From assembly GCF_030848805.1 (NCBI RefSeq), contig NC_092364.1, positions 2,728,001 to 2,792,000 on the forward strand: a stretch of DNA of 64,000 bases, read 5' to 3'. A model generated the notes under the pieces. It was not told where the DNA came from. It was given only the letters and a program-made list of their open reading frames with translations, and searched no databases. How positions within the stretch are numbered: position 1 is the first letter of the stretch; each line of letters begins with the position of its first letter. This document shows, piece after piece, positions 12,181 to 24,320 of this stretch. This stretch comes from Temnothorax longispinosus (lineage: Eukaryota > Arthropoda > Insecta > Hymenoptera > Formicidae). Position numbers and translations under genes: made by a program.

Positions 12181-15100
12181 TGAAACACGAGCACATAAAA
12201 TAAATTATTTCAATACTTAAAACTGATTTTGTTTTGTCATGTGTAAACGCTTAAAAAAAACATGTCTTTTTGTAACAAAATTTTAAGCTGTGCATAGTCG
12301 GTTATCATACCATATTTTTATGCTTCTCTCTCTGTAATACTAGGCAAAGCACAGTACGTTTTTAATTGGTTCGATATCCGAATTTGTGTGCGTGTTATTG
12401 CAAAATATTGGAGTATTCTCGCGAGGCAATTATATATCTCGAGTATGCTGAAATGTTTAAAAAAATGGGTCAAAAGAAAAAAACGCGAACGCATTGCTTT
12501 TTGTGATATTAGCGAAAAAATATCGAACAGTTGACGCGAGCCGTGCAGGTCGACATACAATAGGCAATCAGATTTGCGTCAGCTACGCGTCACGCGTTAA
12601 TTATTTTGCGATTCAATGTCATTGTTAATAATTCTTCATGTATTTATTGCCGTGTATAATGAAGCGAGAGAAATACAACACATCGACATGTTTATTAAAG
12701 ATCTTTTCCTTAACGTTCAATTGTAACAATATTCATTACCAATTATCAATTATTATCAATTAATATATTAATCGCGAATTTGAATTACGTAATTATAGTG
12801 GCGATATCCGCGTGACATAACTTAACATTTAATATGTAAATTTTAATTCTTTAACTCTTCAATTATCTTTAATTCATTAATTTTGCTTGCTTAGTACGCA
12901 CGAAATTGCACACAAGAAGATAATTGAACGCTAACAAAAAAAAATCAACACTTTTTATACTGTATTGGATCTCGCCGTAATAGCTGAATTAACTAACTTT
13001 AGTTGGTTCGCTCTTCTCAGACCATAAACCACGTTATAATCTATAAAGGACAGAAGGACGTGTAAAGGGCCAAAGAACAAAGTTATAGCGGTTTTAGCTA
13101 CCTAAGTGACGTTAACTCGCTTACAATCAACTATAATCAAACCATCATTCAGACAGTACATGTTATTATCTTACGGTGATCATACGGTCACTTGCTGTGC
13201 CAAAAATTTATTTTTGTACTGTAATATTTTAATTTTCGTTATTTTTTTCAAAATTTACAAATCAATTTTAACAGTTTTGTGAACACTGGTTTCAAACGTA
13301 TAACATTACTATCGAGATGCAGAACGTTAGATTAGACATGGAACATTGAAATATAGAATTCAGAGCCGAATGCGAAAGAAAAAGAAGCAAAACTGTGAGA
13401 ACAAAACGAAACTACTCCATTCCGTTTACTGTCCACTCCGTTCCATTTCTTAGCAGTGTTACCGTTTCTCTTCTTTGTCTTCTCGTGGCCCTTGACGGGC
13501 CTACTTTAAGAGATCGTTAACGTAGTGAGTGCAATAAATGAAACAAAAGAAGAGACAATGGTCGAGGAAGTAACGGCGGAAAAAATTACGAGGGCAGTAC
13601 AATTTTATAATGTACTAAAAAGACATGTAATTGCAACAACAATAATAAAAACTGCTTCTAAAAAGATGTTGTCTTTATATATACTATGTATATATAAATT
13701 AATTAGGAATAATGGAGATCAATTAAAACAGAATGCTCTGACCTTTCAAGATTAATTCATTTCACTTAACTGAAAATACGAATAATGTGCAATATATATA
13801 TAACGTGATAATATTGTTTATCCATAAAGCCCAGAAAACATATCTCAATTTGGGGCAATTATCATTAATTATGTGTTAATGATACTTTATAAAGTCGCGA
13901 TTTCTATATAAGTACATAATGCCTGTCTGCAGCAGAGAATAAAACGACTCTGGAAAATGCGAGTCATTTTCTATGTAATCACGGGACATCATACGTTTTC
14001 CCCTTTTCGTCCCTCGACGCATTTATCACGAGGAACGAGGCGCCTCGTTCGTCGGGGCTCGGGTGGGGTATTCTCTATGAAATTAAAGCGGCCCGGGAGA
14101 GATGAGCGCGACAGTAATTACGGAACGGTTTATTTCCCCTCCACCCCTTCTGAGTTTTAGCACGAAGCGAGCCTTTTATAATGTGGGATTTCCATGGCCG
14201 ACGACAAGTTTACACGCGCGACTCCGCCTTCCCCATTCATCGCGACAATCACACAAGATGTTGTCGGCGCGGCGGTGACGACATGTCTTACAGCGAAAAG
14301 CGACAGTTTTGGACGAAGCATTCATTGGATACAAGTTGCAATGTGGTGGAAACGTAGGAAGGAAAGAATGTACAGGATACAATTTGTATCACCCGCGGCG
14401 AACGCTGTCGAGAAACTTGACACATGCGTTATAATGCAACGCGATAATTATGTTAGCCGAGAGCTCACGTGCGGTCAACGTGTGTCAGGAGTTTAGCTGC
14501 AGTTATGTAATTACGGTTACGCGAAGCGTTAAAGAGATTCAAGTTAAACAATACCGAAGTGAGTTACGAAAATACACTTCTCCTAGGACGATAGTTGTAC
14601 ATCACTCGTGCCGACAGGGCTCGTTTGATCGCGAACTTCCGGCTCCATCAGGCCGGGAACAAAGTTGATGTATCGTTGAACTTTCTGCACACTGGCGAGA
14701 ACATTGCGCGCCCACGGCGTCATTTCGTATCTCGCGACCATACCGTGTGTGCACGATGTACATGATAATATATCACAAGAAAGTACTACTTATAATATAT
14801 TACATAATGATGAGAAGGAATATCGAATATTCTAAACGCGATATATCTTATTTTAAAACGTGCAGCGTTTTAGAATCGCTGTTACGCGTTCAATGTTGAA
14901 TAAAACTCGCTCTGATACTCTAGATACTCTAGATTAAAGTTAATTGTTGAATTAAATGGGGTCATTAGTTATTATTCTGAGAAAAATGTTCTTGTTAGTA
15001 AATTGGCGTATATTGGATACACGTAATAGATTCGCACAAGCTTCGTGTCCCGATCTTTGGCGCGTGGATTTTCGTCGTCGAATCGGGGCAATAAATTAGC

Positions 15101-15895
15101 GACGGGACAAAGGGTCGTATCAACGGGGAATCGAGGGCAATCCGGATAAGCGTCGATCCCTGGTCCCGCGGCTGCTTTGAGGGCATGACCGACGTTTTGT
15201 GACGGTGGGTAATATCTGGCCGTGATTATTGACTCGAGGCGATCCCGCTGACACGATGCTCTCACGGCTGGCTAATTGGCAATTAATAATCCGGCATAAC
15301 TACTCCCTGCAAAATACGGCGGCCTGTCCTCATTAACCCTTTACCTAATCAACCGATCAAATCACCTAGATGCTTTTACTTTCATGTAACGATTCATACG
15401 TTTTAACACTCACCAGACCGCGTTCCCTAAGTATCGCGCCTGGATATTCGCACGATAAAAACGGTATTTTTATCAATTAATTTAGAACTTCATAGTATGA
15501 TATTTATATCTTAAAAAAAAAGGGTGAAAAATATATCGAACAAAATTTGCTAAAGTATAATAGCGACAAAGAGTTCAGAGTTCTTGATCTACTATCAATG
15601 AAAAACGGCCCTTAACTCCGATCTGCTCCTGCATCGGCATTGTCTCTTCTTTGTTAGACGGATAGACGGAGTAGCGAGCACTTTTAGAGCGTGAACGTGT
15701 AAACGAGCGGTTATTCCACTTCCCCGCGAATACATTGACGGGTCAAGGGCAATCGCAAAGCGATGCACCCCTCTGCAGGGTTTATTTTTATTCCTGAGGT
15801 AGATAGAGAGAAATACGAGGTATTTCAAAACTGACGGAAAACGGATGTATATCGTGCTTCGTAAAAATAAGTCGATTTTTATCAATCAAAACGTT

Positions 15896-15933
<38 letters not shown>

Positions 15934-17570
15934 ATTAAATGTTACATTTTCTTTAAAATTTAATATTCAAACAAATCTGAGCTTCATATTATTAAAATTT
16001 TGTTAAAGACCAAATTAAACGACAAAAATGTTTAATAATTTATTTACATCCCCAAAGTCCAATTTAAAGAAAACTGAACGCGTATCTTATTTAAACAATT
16101 TAAATTTAGTAAATAAGTAATTATAGTCTGTAGAGATAGTCACGTCGTAAGGGAGATTGGATGATTAGCGATCGATCTAAATTTACTCGTGCAAGTCTCC
16201 GTTCGATTAACTATTGCGATAGCTTATCGGGGTCAGTTATAAAGCCTTTTTTGCTACATGATCGCCCCTCACGTTCCACCTTTTATAAGAACCGATCATA
16301 ATGCTGCGAATTTGCAGCAAAAAGCGTCGCTCAGCGATCGCTGGCCGAGTATCTGATCATCGAAGCAGAGTTGAAAAGTACACCTTTATGAAATTAACAT
16401 CCCATTTTCAGAATTCCCGGTATAATTGATAGAACCCTGGCACTTCCCCAAAGAGTTCCTCTGTTACGTTTTGAAAAAAGCTCTAGCGATTAAAAAGTAT
16501 AAAGTCCGCTAATATGAGCTAACGAAATTCACATTGTCGTTGTACAAAAATTATTCGTAATAACATTTTGTTTCAATCAGACTAAAAATTCTTCAATATA
16601 TCCAGGAAATATCAAAATTCTGAAAAAAATTAATTCGTGGAAGTTTAAAAAAAAATTTCCACTCAATGATTAAAAAATTATCTCTTTTCCGTTTTTGCTC
16701 TCTTATTGTTTCAAGTTATTAATGGCTAAAATCTTTTTTAACACATGTTAGAAACTCTTTGAAATTCATTTTAGATATAAAAAGCCAGAATCTCTCTATC
16801 AATTCATATCAAAATTTAAAAAATGAAATGCCAACTTCACAGCTGTAAAAAGTGGTAAAGTTCTATAATTCATGAGTCAACTTCGTCTCGAACTGCTCGT
16901 CTTAAAATATTTGCATGATAATTTTGCAAAGAAGGAGCGCGAGAGAAGTTTTCAAGAAATGTGCCAAGCGTATACATTTTTGCGATAGCAACTCGGAACG
17001 GTATAAATTTTTACTGCAAAAAGTACATAAACATAGATTCATTGCTCTACAGTCAAACAAAATATTTCTTTAAATAAAGAATATAACATGTAACACAATG
17101 ATATCGTTCTTCATTCTGTTGTTTAAAATGAATCATGTATAGAGTTAGGTATGCAAGGGCATATATTAATAACATTTACTAAAAAGCTAACATCAGATTT
17201 ATAAAAGCACAGGTGGTAGAATAAAGATGTCTCATTGTTTAAAAATATAAAAAATTATTGAGAATGAATCAATAAAAATAACGACCAATAGAAATACTGT
17301 GCAATGTTTAAATTTTTTTGTAATTAGCCCCCCAACAAAAAATATAAGATTTTAATCCCAGTTTTTAATCATAGTGCCACAACTTCTCGTTTCACGAGAA
17401 ACCGAAATGGGAACGCAAACATCATAAGTCGACGAGCATTTTGCATTCAAAGCAGAATCCTGATGCAAGAGCTACGTTCGTTCCTGGTTTGCTTGTCCGC
17501 CTCGGTAATCCATCGTCTTTTTTAAAACGCGGTCACCTCGATTATTCAGCGGGTAATTAAATTAACACAA
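12180..17570. other. A+T-rich non-coding DNA with a moderate G+C patch at about 14.0-15.3 kb
   Basis: No recognised gene. The patch at 13990-15280 includes an ATG-initiated 100-codon frame at 14194-14496 on the plus strand, without family similarity and without biased third positions. A 9-bp tandem (ATACTCTAG twice) lies near 14914-14932. The rest is A+T-rich with frequent short poly-A and poly-T runs. Confidence 0.6.
15895..15933. repeat. (GA)n microsatellite
   Basis: An almost uninterrupted GA dinucleotide run, with one extra AA near its 5' end. In insects GA runs can be bound by GAGA-factor-type proteins, but this may be a plain microsatellite. Confidence 0.9.
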
Positions 17571-17579
17571 TTAACTGGG

Positions 17580-18150
17580 GCGTAGAGACGAGCCAGCGTT
17601 CGCTGGTCCATGTCCTCTTGCGTGAAAACGCCTCCGGCGGGTCAAGGACGCTCGGCGGAATCGAGAGTTAAAAGGAAAAAGAGAGCGAAAGAGAGAAAGA
17701 GAGAGAGAAAGAGGGAAAAAAAGAAAGAAAAAAGAAGAACCGAGGTACTCGGGGCGAGTTTTAAAAATTCACGCGTGACCTGCCGCGTTGTCTCGAACGC
17801 ATATTTCCTAGCTGGCGAAGGTTGGGTGCGATCTGCTCGCGTCCGCACACGCCAATTTCCTGCGTGTACTCAAGCCATTTCCGTCGCGGACGACGTCATT
17901 AAGGAAATTGGCAGGCTAGTTCGCGATTTTATGGACGAGCCGCGACTTCCGCCGCGACGACGGGAGAGTACACGGAAACTGACACTGATAACGCGTCTCC
18001 CCCGATAGAAGCCCGTGTCGAATCTTCGTAGTCATCTGTCGCTATTATAGACCAACTGTTGCACACCATCTTGGTTCGTGTAATCGCGTGGCGCGGGCGT
18101 CCGCAGCCTTCTGGATGATTTGTGACGCAATTAGCAGATACCATCCTCAA
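17580..18150. other. CpG-rich island with a purine-rich tract
   Basis: The island holds an imperfect GA/GAAA purine tract at about 17671-17742. An ATG-initiated 132-codon plus-strand frame (17610-18008) runs through it. Its first third encodes a Lys/Arg/Glu-rich segment produced directly by the purine tract, and the remainder matches no family I know. I do not call it a gene. Confidence 0.55.
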
Positions 18151-20290
18151 TCAGCCTTTAATAAGACACATTTTCTCTATAGATAACGCTAGCGTTAACT
18201 TCGTATATTACATACGTTGTAATATCACGTAAAAGGAAGGGTGTGAGAAACGAGGAGATAAGATCGGATGAAGGTAATCTTGCAAAAGTTTTGATCGAAG
18301 CTCGTCACCCGGTTGAAGTAAATCCTCTTAACTCTTTGCCTTATCGCTCCCTTCTTCCGGTGATCTATATATTCTTTGCACGCAGAGCGTGGAAAGATAC
18401 TTGTAATATTGCCGATACTGAAGAGAAATGTTTTAACTTTAAGTTAGACAAGTCTTTAGATATATCTAGCAATTGAAATAAAAGGGCAGGAAATGAGAGC
18501 GTTAAAGAAACAAAGTGCGCAGGAAACTCATTGAGACAAGAACGTGATATAATAGAGCGCGTTATCGGAAGAGGGGACAACGGGCTGAATATAGTATAAC
18601 CAGTGGAAGACGGAGCAACGGGTTAAAAACCTGTTTTTAAGTGACCACATATCGTCAAATCGCGCGCCTTCAATGTACGTGTGCAGCATCAACGGTTGAG
18701 GCCACCGAAGCGCTTAAGAGTCATTTGTTAACTCCTTGACAGCCACGCAATTTCAAGCTCGAGCATGAAAAATCATTACGACGAGTTAATCGAATGTTAA
18801 TTATCAATTATCTGTTTTATTTCCATTGTTGACGTAATCAATTTTACGTGATAATTATTGTTTAATCGTAAGAAGAATCATATAAGAAGAGCATAGAAAG
18901 CTCAAGATATTGTAAGAAAGATAAATATTTTGCCGAAATAAAAAAATATAGCATTTTGTAATAATCGTTCATAGATAAATGTTTGACGGATTTATTATAA
19001 ATTCCTACACAATGAAAAGGAAGAATTAAAAGGAAGCAATTATTAACAAATCATAAATTTTAGATAGAGTCGCTAACTATAAAAGTTTATATAATAAAGT
19101 AATCTGTTCTATAAACTATCGGTATGTATGATCGATAATTCAAAGTTTCTGTTAGCCCGAGGCTAATATATTTAAAGAATATAAGGATGTAAGCTCTGAC
19201 GTCTTTCTCGTAAAATAGTTGCCAGGCATACATTGTCAGGCATTATTGCATTTCCTGATCGTCAATATTTAAAGACGCAGGTAAAAAAGAAGCAGCGCAC
19301 CTACAAGATTTCACAGAATTCCCCATCCTAAAATCATCCGCGCTTATTCCCCGCACTCTCGTAAAAGGACACCATCCGTGAATTATATTATCAATGGTCA
19401 TAATATCCAGCGTGTTCGCATTTTATGCCCGTTCTATAGCGCCCGTCTGATCATCCGATCATTGAAAGAAATCACGTAAAAACATTCCGCAGTTAGATGC
19501 CAAACGATCCTGGCTGATGGCGGAATTCTGCTTCGATCACCGGTAATAGATATGAAATAAAAAAATTACGCGCAGATGTTCGAGAAAATGGGCAACCAGC
19601 AATTCCTTATCGAAATCGGTCACGGGAAGAAACTTATTAGCGAAATATCTTCTCTCATTAACAAAATGAGGAGAGCGTGCTTATCAAAACCTGTTTTAAT
19701 AATGACCGGCGATTTTAAAAGAGAGATAACCCTGTCGATAGTTGATAGTAATCCTAATCGCTGATAACCATAATAAAATTATAACCCCAAGTTTTTTAGT
19801 ATAGGTTGTCATTGACGAGTTATCTCGAGAATTAAGAATTTGCAAGTCTTCTTTCAATAGTAAACAAAATTTTTCTCTAACGCAGTAACGCAAGATTAAA
19901 GACTTTTAATGATTGAAATATCCAATGATCTTCGTCCATTATAAGAGATTTTAATTTAACGACTCAAAACTTCAAGTATAGATGAATTAGATCGAGTAAA
20001 TCATTCTAATCTCCGGATAATCATGACCGAACATCCGACAACCCTTCCCAGACGTAAGGGTCTTTCCGCTAAGTCAGCCGACGCTCATAATCGGAAGTAT
20101 AAGCAGCCAACGTAGGATTATAAACGTTCATTAATATTAATTATCATCAAAATCACTGCAATTCTCAGATTATTGTGATTAAACATTCAATAATTTTCAT
20201 CGTTCGTAAAATATCGCTCGTTGACTTTTTACTCCATGTAGGTAGCCATCAAATCTCGCACTCGGAACTTCTCGACATCAGCCCTGACAA
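18150..20290. other. A+T-rich non-coding DNA, nothing recognised
   Basis: Short frames only, with no family similarity and no repeats beyond short poly-A/T runs. A 12-bp palindrome (AACGCTAGCGTT) lies near 18185-18196, a length expected by chance. Confidence 0.65.
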
Positions 20291-20474
20291 TACTACAACC
20301 CTCGTGAAAAATCACGAGTTGCTCGCTCGCGCTTCGCTCTCGTAAACCAGACGTACCGTTGCGCTGTCGCATATACACACTTCACAGCAGCAACGATGGA
20401 TAACGAAATCTCGCGCGCACACACCGAACGCCGCAGTCGTCGTCGTCGTCGTCGCCGTGACGTCGCGACGGCCG

Positions 20475-20505
<31 letters not shown>

Positions 20506-21420
20506 TGGTCGTAAAGCCGCGACTCTCGACGTCCGACGCAACGACGCGTCGTCACTCCCGCGGGTGCCGCGCACTCTCCTGATGCCAGGCGCGTTTATCC
20601 TGATGCTGGCGTCAGAGAGGATATCGGAAACAGACCCGGCGCGATGCGGCTTGCGGTGCGGTTACGTCGCGACGTTACGCCAACGCCGAAGCCGACTCGG
20701 CGTCCGCGTGCACACTGACATCGCCGTTGCTCCGAAGCCGCCTCCTCCTGCTTGCGATACCCGCCCTCTCTCTCTCTTTCGCACTCTACGCGCGCAGTCC
20801 TCCTACATCCTCCACCCGTTCCCACCGCATCTCCTGCTCTCCACTGTTCCCCCTCCCCCTGCCCACACCGCTCCCTCTTCCACGCTCTCCGTCTCTTTCC
20901 GTCCCAACGGGTCCCGCCACCCTTCCGCCACCCACTCCCGTATACTCTCACCATCAAGTTCTATATATATACTATATCACTCCTTTCCTGCTTCTCGCTC
21001 CGCTCCATGTGGACTTCTGTAACACTCTCCTTTCCTCCCTTTACGCTCTCTTTCTCCGTCCACGCCGCCGGATTACGTATCAGCTCGCTCCGTCGTTCTT
21101 GGATCTCATCTGGAGAACCACCTACGTTCCTCGCTCCGTTTTTTCTCCTTCGCTCCCTTCTCGCTTGCGTTATCAAGTTTTGTCTCCGAGAGCCTTCGTG
21201 TCCCCAGCTGCCTCTTTCCGGTTTGTCGAAATTTATTCTCACCCTCTTGCATTCCTCCCTTGCTTTATCCCACCGCGATCTACTTCTGCACTTAGCATTT
21301 TCCTATCTGTTAACGCGTCTATTGCTTCGTCTCGCTGTCTCGCTATCTTCCGTTATTTCCCCATCCATAACTTTGCATTTCGACGCGTTATCTCGTTGGT
21401 TATCTCACCACAAAGGGGGA
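20290..21420. other. CpG-rich island grading into a pyrimidine-rich stretch
   Basis: 20290-20720 is strongly CpG-rich with a (CGT)n tract. 20740-21400 is pyrimidine-rich on the plus strand (CTCTCT, CCCTCC). Several frames of over 200 codons (plus 20396-21022, 20727-21449 and 20752-21498) overlap one another in different frames. Their products are low-complexity Arg/Val or Ser/Pro/Leu-rich, so their openness is explained by composition. The island may be a promoter or long 5' untranslated region; this is inference. Confidence 0.6.
20435..20505. repeat. Two (CGT)n trinucleotide tracts
   Basis: A short CGT tract (about 20437-20455) is separated by an imperfect spacer from a second of ten CGT units (20476-20505). 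Depending on frame and strand they would encode poly-Arg, poly-Val, poly-Ser, poly-Asp, poly-Thr or similar runs, so they generate the artificial-looking homopolymers in every frame here. Confidence 0.9.
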
Positions 21421-22250
21421 AAAATCATTTTTTTCAAGATCAAAGTTGATCTTAATAATTATTATAATCAACATGTTTCTTTTATTATATATATTTAATT
21501 ATTATAATCAACGCTTATTTTACTTAACTTAATGCAAATCTCATAATACGCAAGTTTTCGTCCTATTCCATATTTTTTACTCTCAAAAGATAATCAAGAA
21601 TTTTAAAACTGTATTAACTACAGTTCAAAATTACTTTTAAAATTGTTCAAACTATTGAGAAATCGTTTTTCAAGTTAAATGATATTCAAGTAATATAACA
21701 ATGATAGCGTTAAAAGTATGAAGTTCGAATTTCATGATCGTTACTAATTGCCGTATTCATGGAACTACAAATACGTAATTAACATGCAAATCTTGGAAAA
21801 ATATATTCATGCTATTGTATGCTAATCGTAGAGGGGGATGTGACAGTAATTCGAGATATCGTTGCACTAAAACGCGATCAAGCGTATATAAACCAGGGTA
21901 TTAAAAAATCAGTCCGTCTGCAGACTTCCAAATCAGATGCAAATAAAAGCTCTCGTTAAAATTAGTAGACCGCGTCCAAGTATAATCAATAAAATATAAT
22001 TAATCTTACGGATCGATTTGTGCAACGTTTACGATATCCGTTAAATGAAAATTTCAAATTTTAGAGAGTACCTCACGTTACGTGCTGACTCTCGACAGCA
22101 AATAAATTAAAAATAAACTGAAAAGTTTATACTGCGGGCTTCATCTCATTATATCGTTAAAAAGTAAAGATTCGTAAGCTTTCGCAGCTGCGATGTTTTG
22201 CTGGAATGCGTTGGCGGTAACGCGTAGAATTCTTTTTGCGTACATCGCTT
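21420..22250. other. A+T-rich stretch with a short direct repeat
   Basis: A 16-bp direct repeat (AATTATTATAATCAAC) occurs at 21457-21472 and 21497-21512. A candidate TATA/initiator pair is listed separately. No coding sequence is recognised. Confidence 0.55.
21885..21914 (+). promoter_or_regulatory. Candidate TATA plus initiator core promoter
   Basis: TATATAAA at 21885-21892 is followed by TCAGTC at 21909-21914. If the A at 21911 is +1, the TATA box starts at -26, within the range for arthropod promoters, whose initiator consensus is TCAGTY. No downstream promoter element is seen at +28. The first ATG downstream (21936) opens only a 20-codon frame, so a transcript would need splicing or be non-coding. 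Chance occurrence in A+T-rich DNA is quite possible. Confidence 0.25.
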
Positions 22251-24320
22251 AAGCTAAACAAAACCTTCCGTCTGCTCTGCTATTGGCGCTGTCAGGAAAA
22301 AAACACGTCTCAGACCACCCGAGTGCGATGGCACGTCGCGAGATCTCGCAGTGAACTTCCGTTTCCCGTCCTACAACGCGGAGATTTTGCAGGTTTATTT
22401 CGTGCTCGTTAAATTTTTTTTTTCATTAATCAATTCCGCTCAACAATTCTTTAAATCGACAATTTTTAAAATTTTCCCACCGATTTGCGCTTGGCGGACG
22501 ATTTATTTGAATTTCATCTGCATGCTCACGCATCACAACTCGCGTTTTCCGTGGCGTCGAGCGAATGATCGGATATCGCGGCATACGCGCGCATGTGTTC
22601 AACAATGAATTCATATTTCACTACACGATTTTCGCGTTACGATCATCGCGGCGGCGGCGGTGGCATTCTCGTGGAATTGCGCTTGGGTCGGGGCGCGACG
22701 CTGCATTGCTCTCGCATCGCATTGTGTCGCGTGAGCCGGGTTGCCAAAATCCTCACTTCCCAAACGCGGATTAATCCCGTTCCTCATACAGGAACGTCTT
22801 CCTTCCTGCGTCGGACAAGCCCCACTGTCTGCGCCCGATGGCATAGCGAATGCAGCTTCACCACGGATCCCCTCCTTGTGCATTCAACACTTCGAGTAGC
22901 GCGTAGTCAAGTCTAAGCATGTATGCCACCGTCGCCACCTATATGTCTGCATCTGTCTCCGTGTCTTCGTCTCGGTCTGCAACTCTCGTGGGCGAAACTC
23001 GAAGCCAAGCGGAAGTGACCGCGACTGTTCGCTTCCACGCCGGAAGACCGCGATGATGATCGACCACCAACAGATCGAGAGCTTGAGTCGACTTGTTGTT
23101 GCCAAGTTGTCGTTGATGTAACGAAAATTACTGAAAGTTTGTTCGACATATGTCTGATTTTTCTTGGCGAACAGCGACGATTTTCGAAATTATTAATTGA
23201 TAATCGAAATAAACGCTCAATCTCTCGTGTCAATTTTTTAAAGAAAAATTACGTTTTTCTACCAAAAGTGTTTTTGATAAAGGCATTATTGAATTTATTT
23301 ACGAGAATCACCTTTCGCGGCAGCTGAATGTAAACATTTTCCGAAGGTAGATGAGAATAACTCTCTTATCGAATAAAATCGATACCGAAGACACAATACA
23401 CACAGCATTGCAAAGACGCTTACTTATAGAACTCTTTACTTACTTAAAAACTTTTCAATCGCAATAATTCTACCTTGAATTATTTACTTTGAAAGTAATA
23501 AGTTCTGTATATTGTGAGGTAGAAATTTATCGCATCGGCATATCGGTTTTAACGAAAACCTCGAAAAAAAACCGTCGAAATAAATAATTTCCTTATCTCT
23601 GCGATGACGTCTCGCTTTTATCCCGGTCCATAGAGAACGCGAAAACGTCTCGCATTCGTGTCCTCGATATACAGAACGATACGTTCCCCGACTCAAAGCA
23701 TAACAATCGAAATGATGACTACCGCTCTCCGTAGTCTCTTCGTAATATACACACGTAGAGAGGGGTACGGGGATAGACGGGGTAGGTAGGTAGTGCAACG
23801 TTTACTGCATGCCGGGATAATCGCCGCCGTACGGGGTAAACGCGCGAGGAGACAATGCCGTGAACAATAGGCGGCGTCCCTCCTCCGGTCCTCCTCCTCA
23901 GTCGAGTTACTCGTAGCTTATGTTCCAAAGTAAAATACGCGGGTGTATACGGGAGAGGCGCCGGGCGAGAGAGGGAAATAAAGAGGAGCCACGAGGGGAA
24001 CTTGATGCGCCAGTAGACGACGACCACGACACACGTATATACGTGGCGTGATCCGCTGATGCACTTGCGGACTACCGGTGCTCCGGTGCACTCGACGCGT
24101 ACGCGTGTACGTGCCGCAACCGTCGCCGCACGTACGGGGGGAGGGGGGGGCACGAGGGAGGAAACCCTTAAAATCTCTTCGTGCGACACGAACGACTAGG
24201 ATTTCGAGACGTCCCGACGACTCGTGCGATCGGCATCGGTTCCCGCGCGCTTCCCCGATCTCATTGCGCCCTCCCGTCGTCACTCGCATTCTATTCCGGT
24301 CGGTGGAACGGATTTAATCC
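22250..24320. other. Two CpG-rich islands separated by A+T-rich DNA
   Basis: Islands lie at about 22300-23110 and 23580-24320, with A+T-rich sequence between. Both have open frames on both strands (for example minus 23719-24189 and 23918-24289, plus 22593-22916) with no recognisable product. A G-run with a single interruption (24136-24150) lies in the second island and could seed a G-quadruplex. Confidence 0.55.

Noticed and set aside
17610..18008. 132-codon ATG frame with a Lys/Arg-rich start
   Set aside because: The basic segment is a direct reading of a purine microsatellite, the remainder has no family similarity, and other frames are open as well.
20396..21498. Several overlapping plus-strand frames of over 200 codons
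   Set aside because: They overlap in different frames and encode low-complexity Arg/Val or Ser/Pro/Leu runs. The openness comes from CGT repeats and pyrimidine-rich sequence lacking stop codons.
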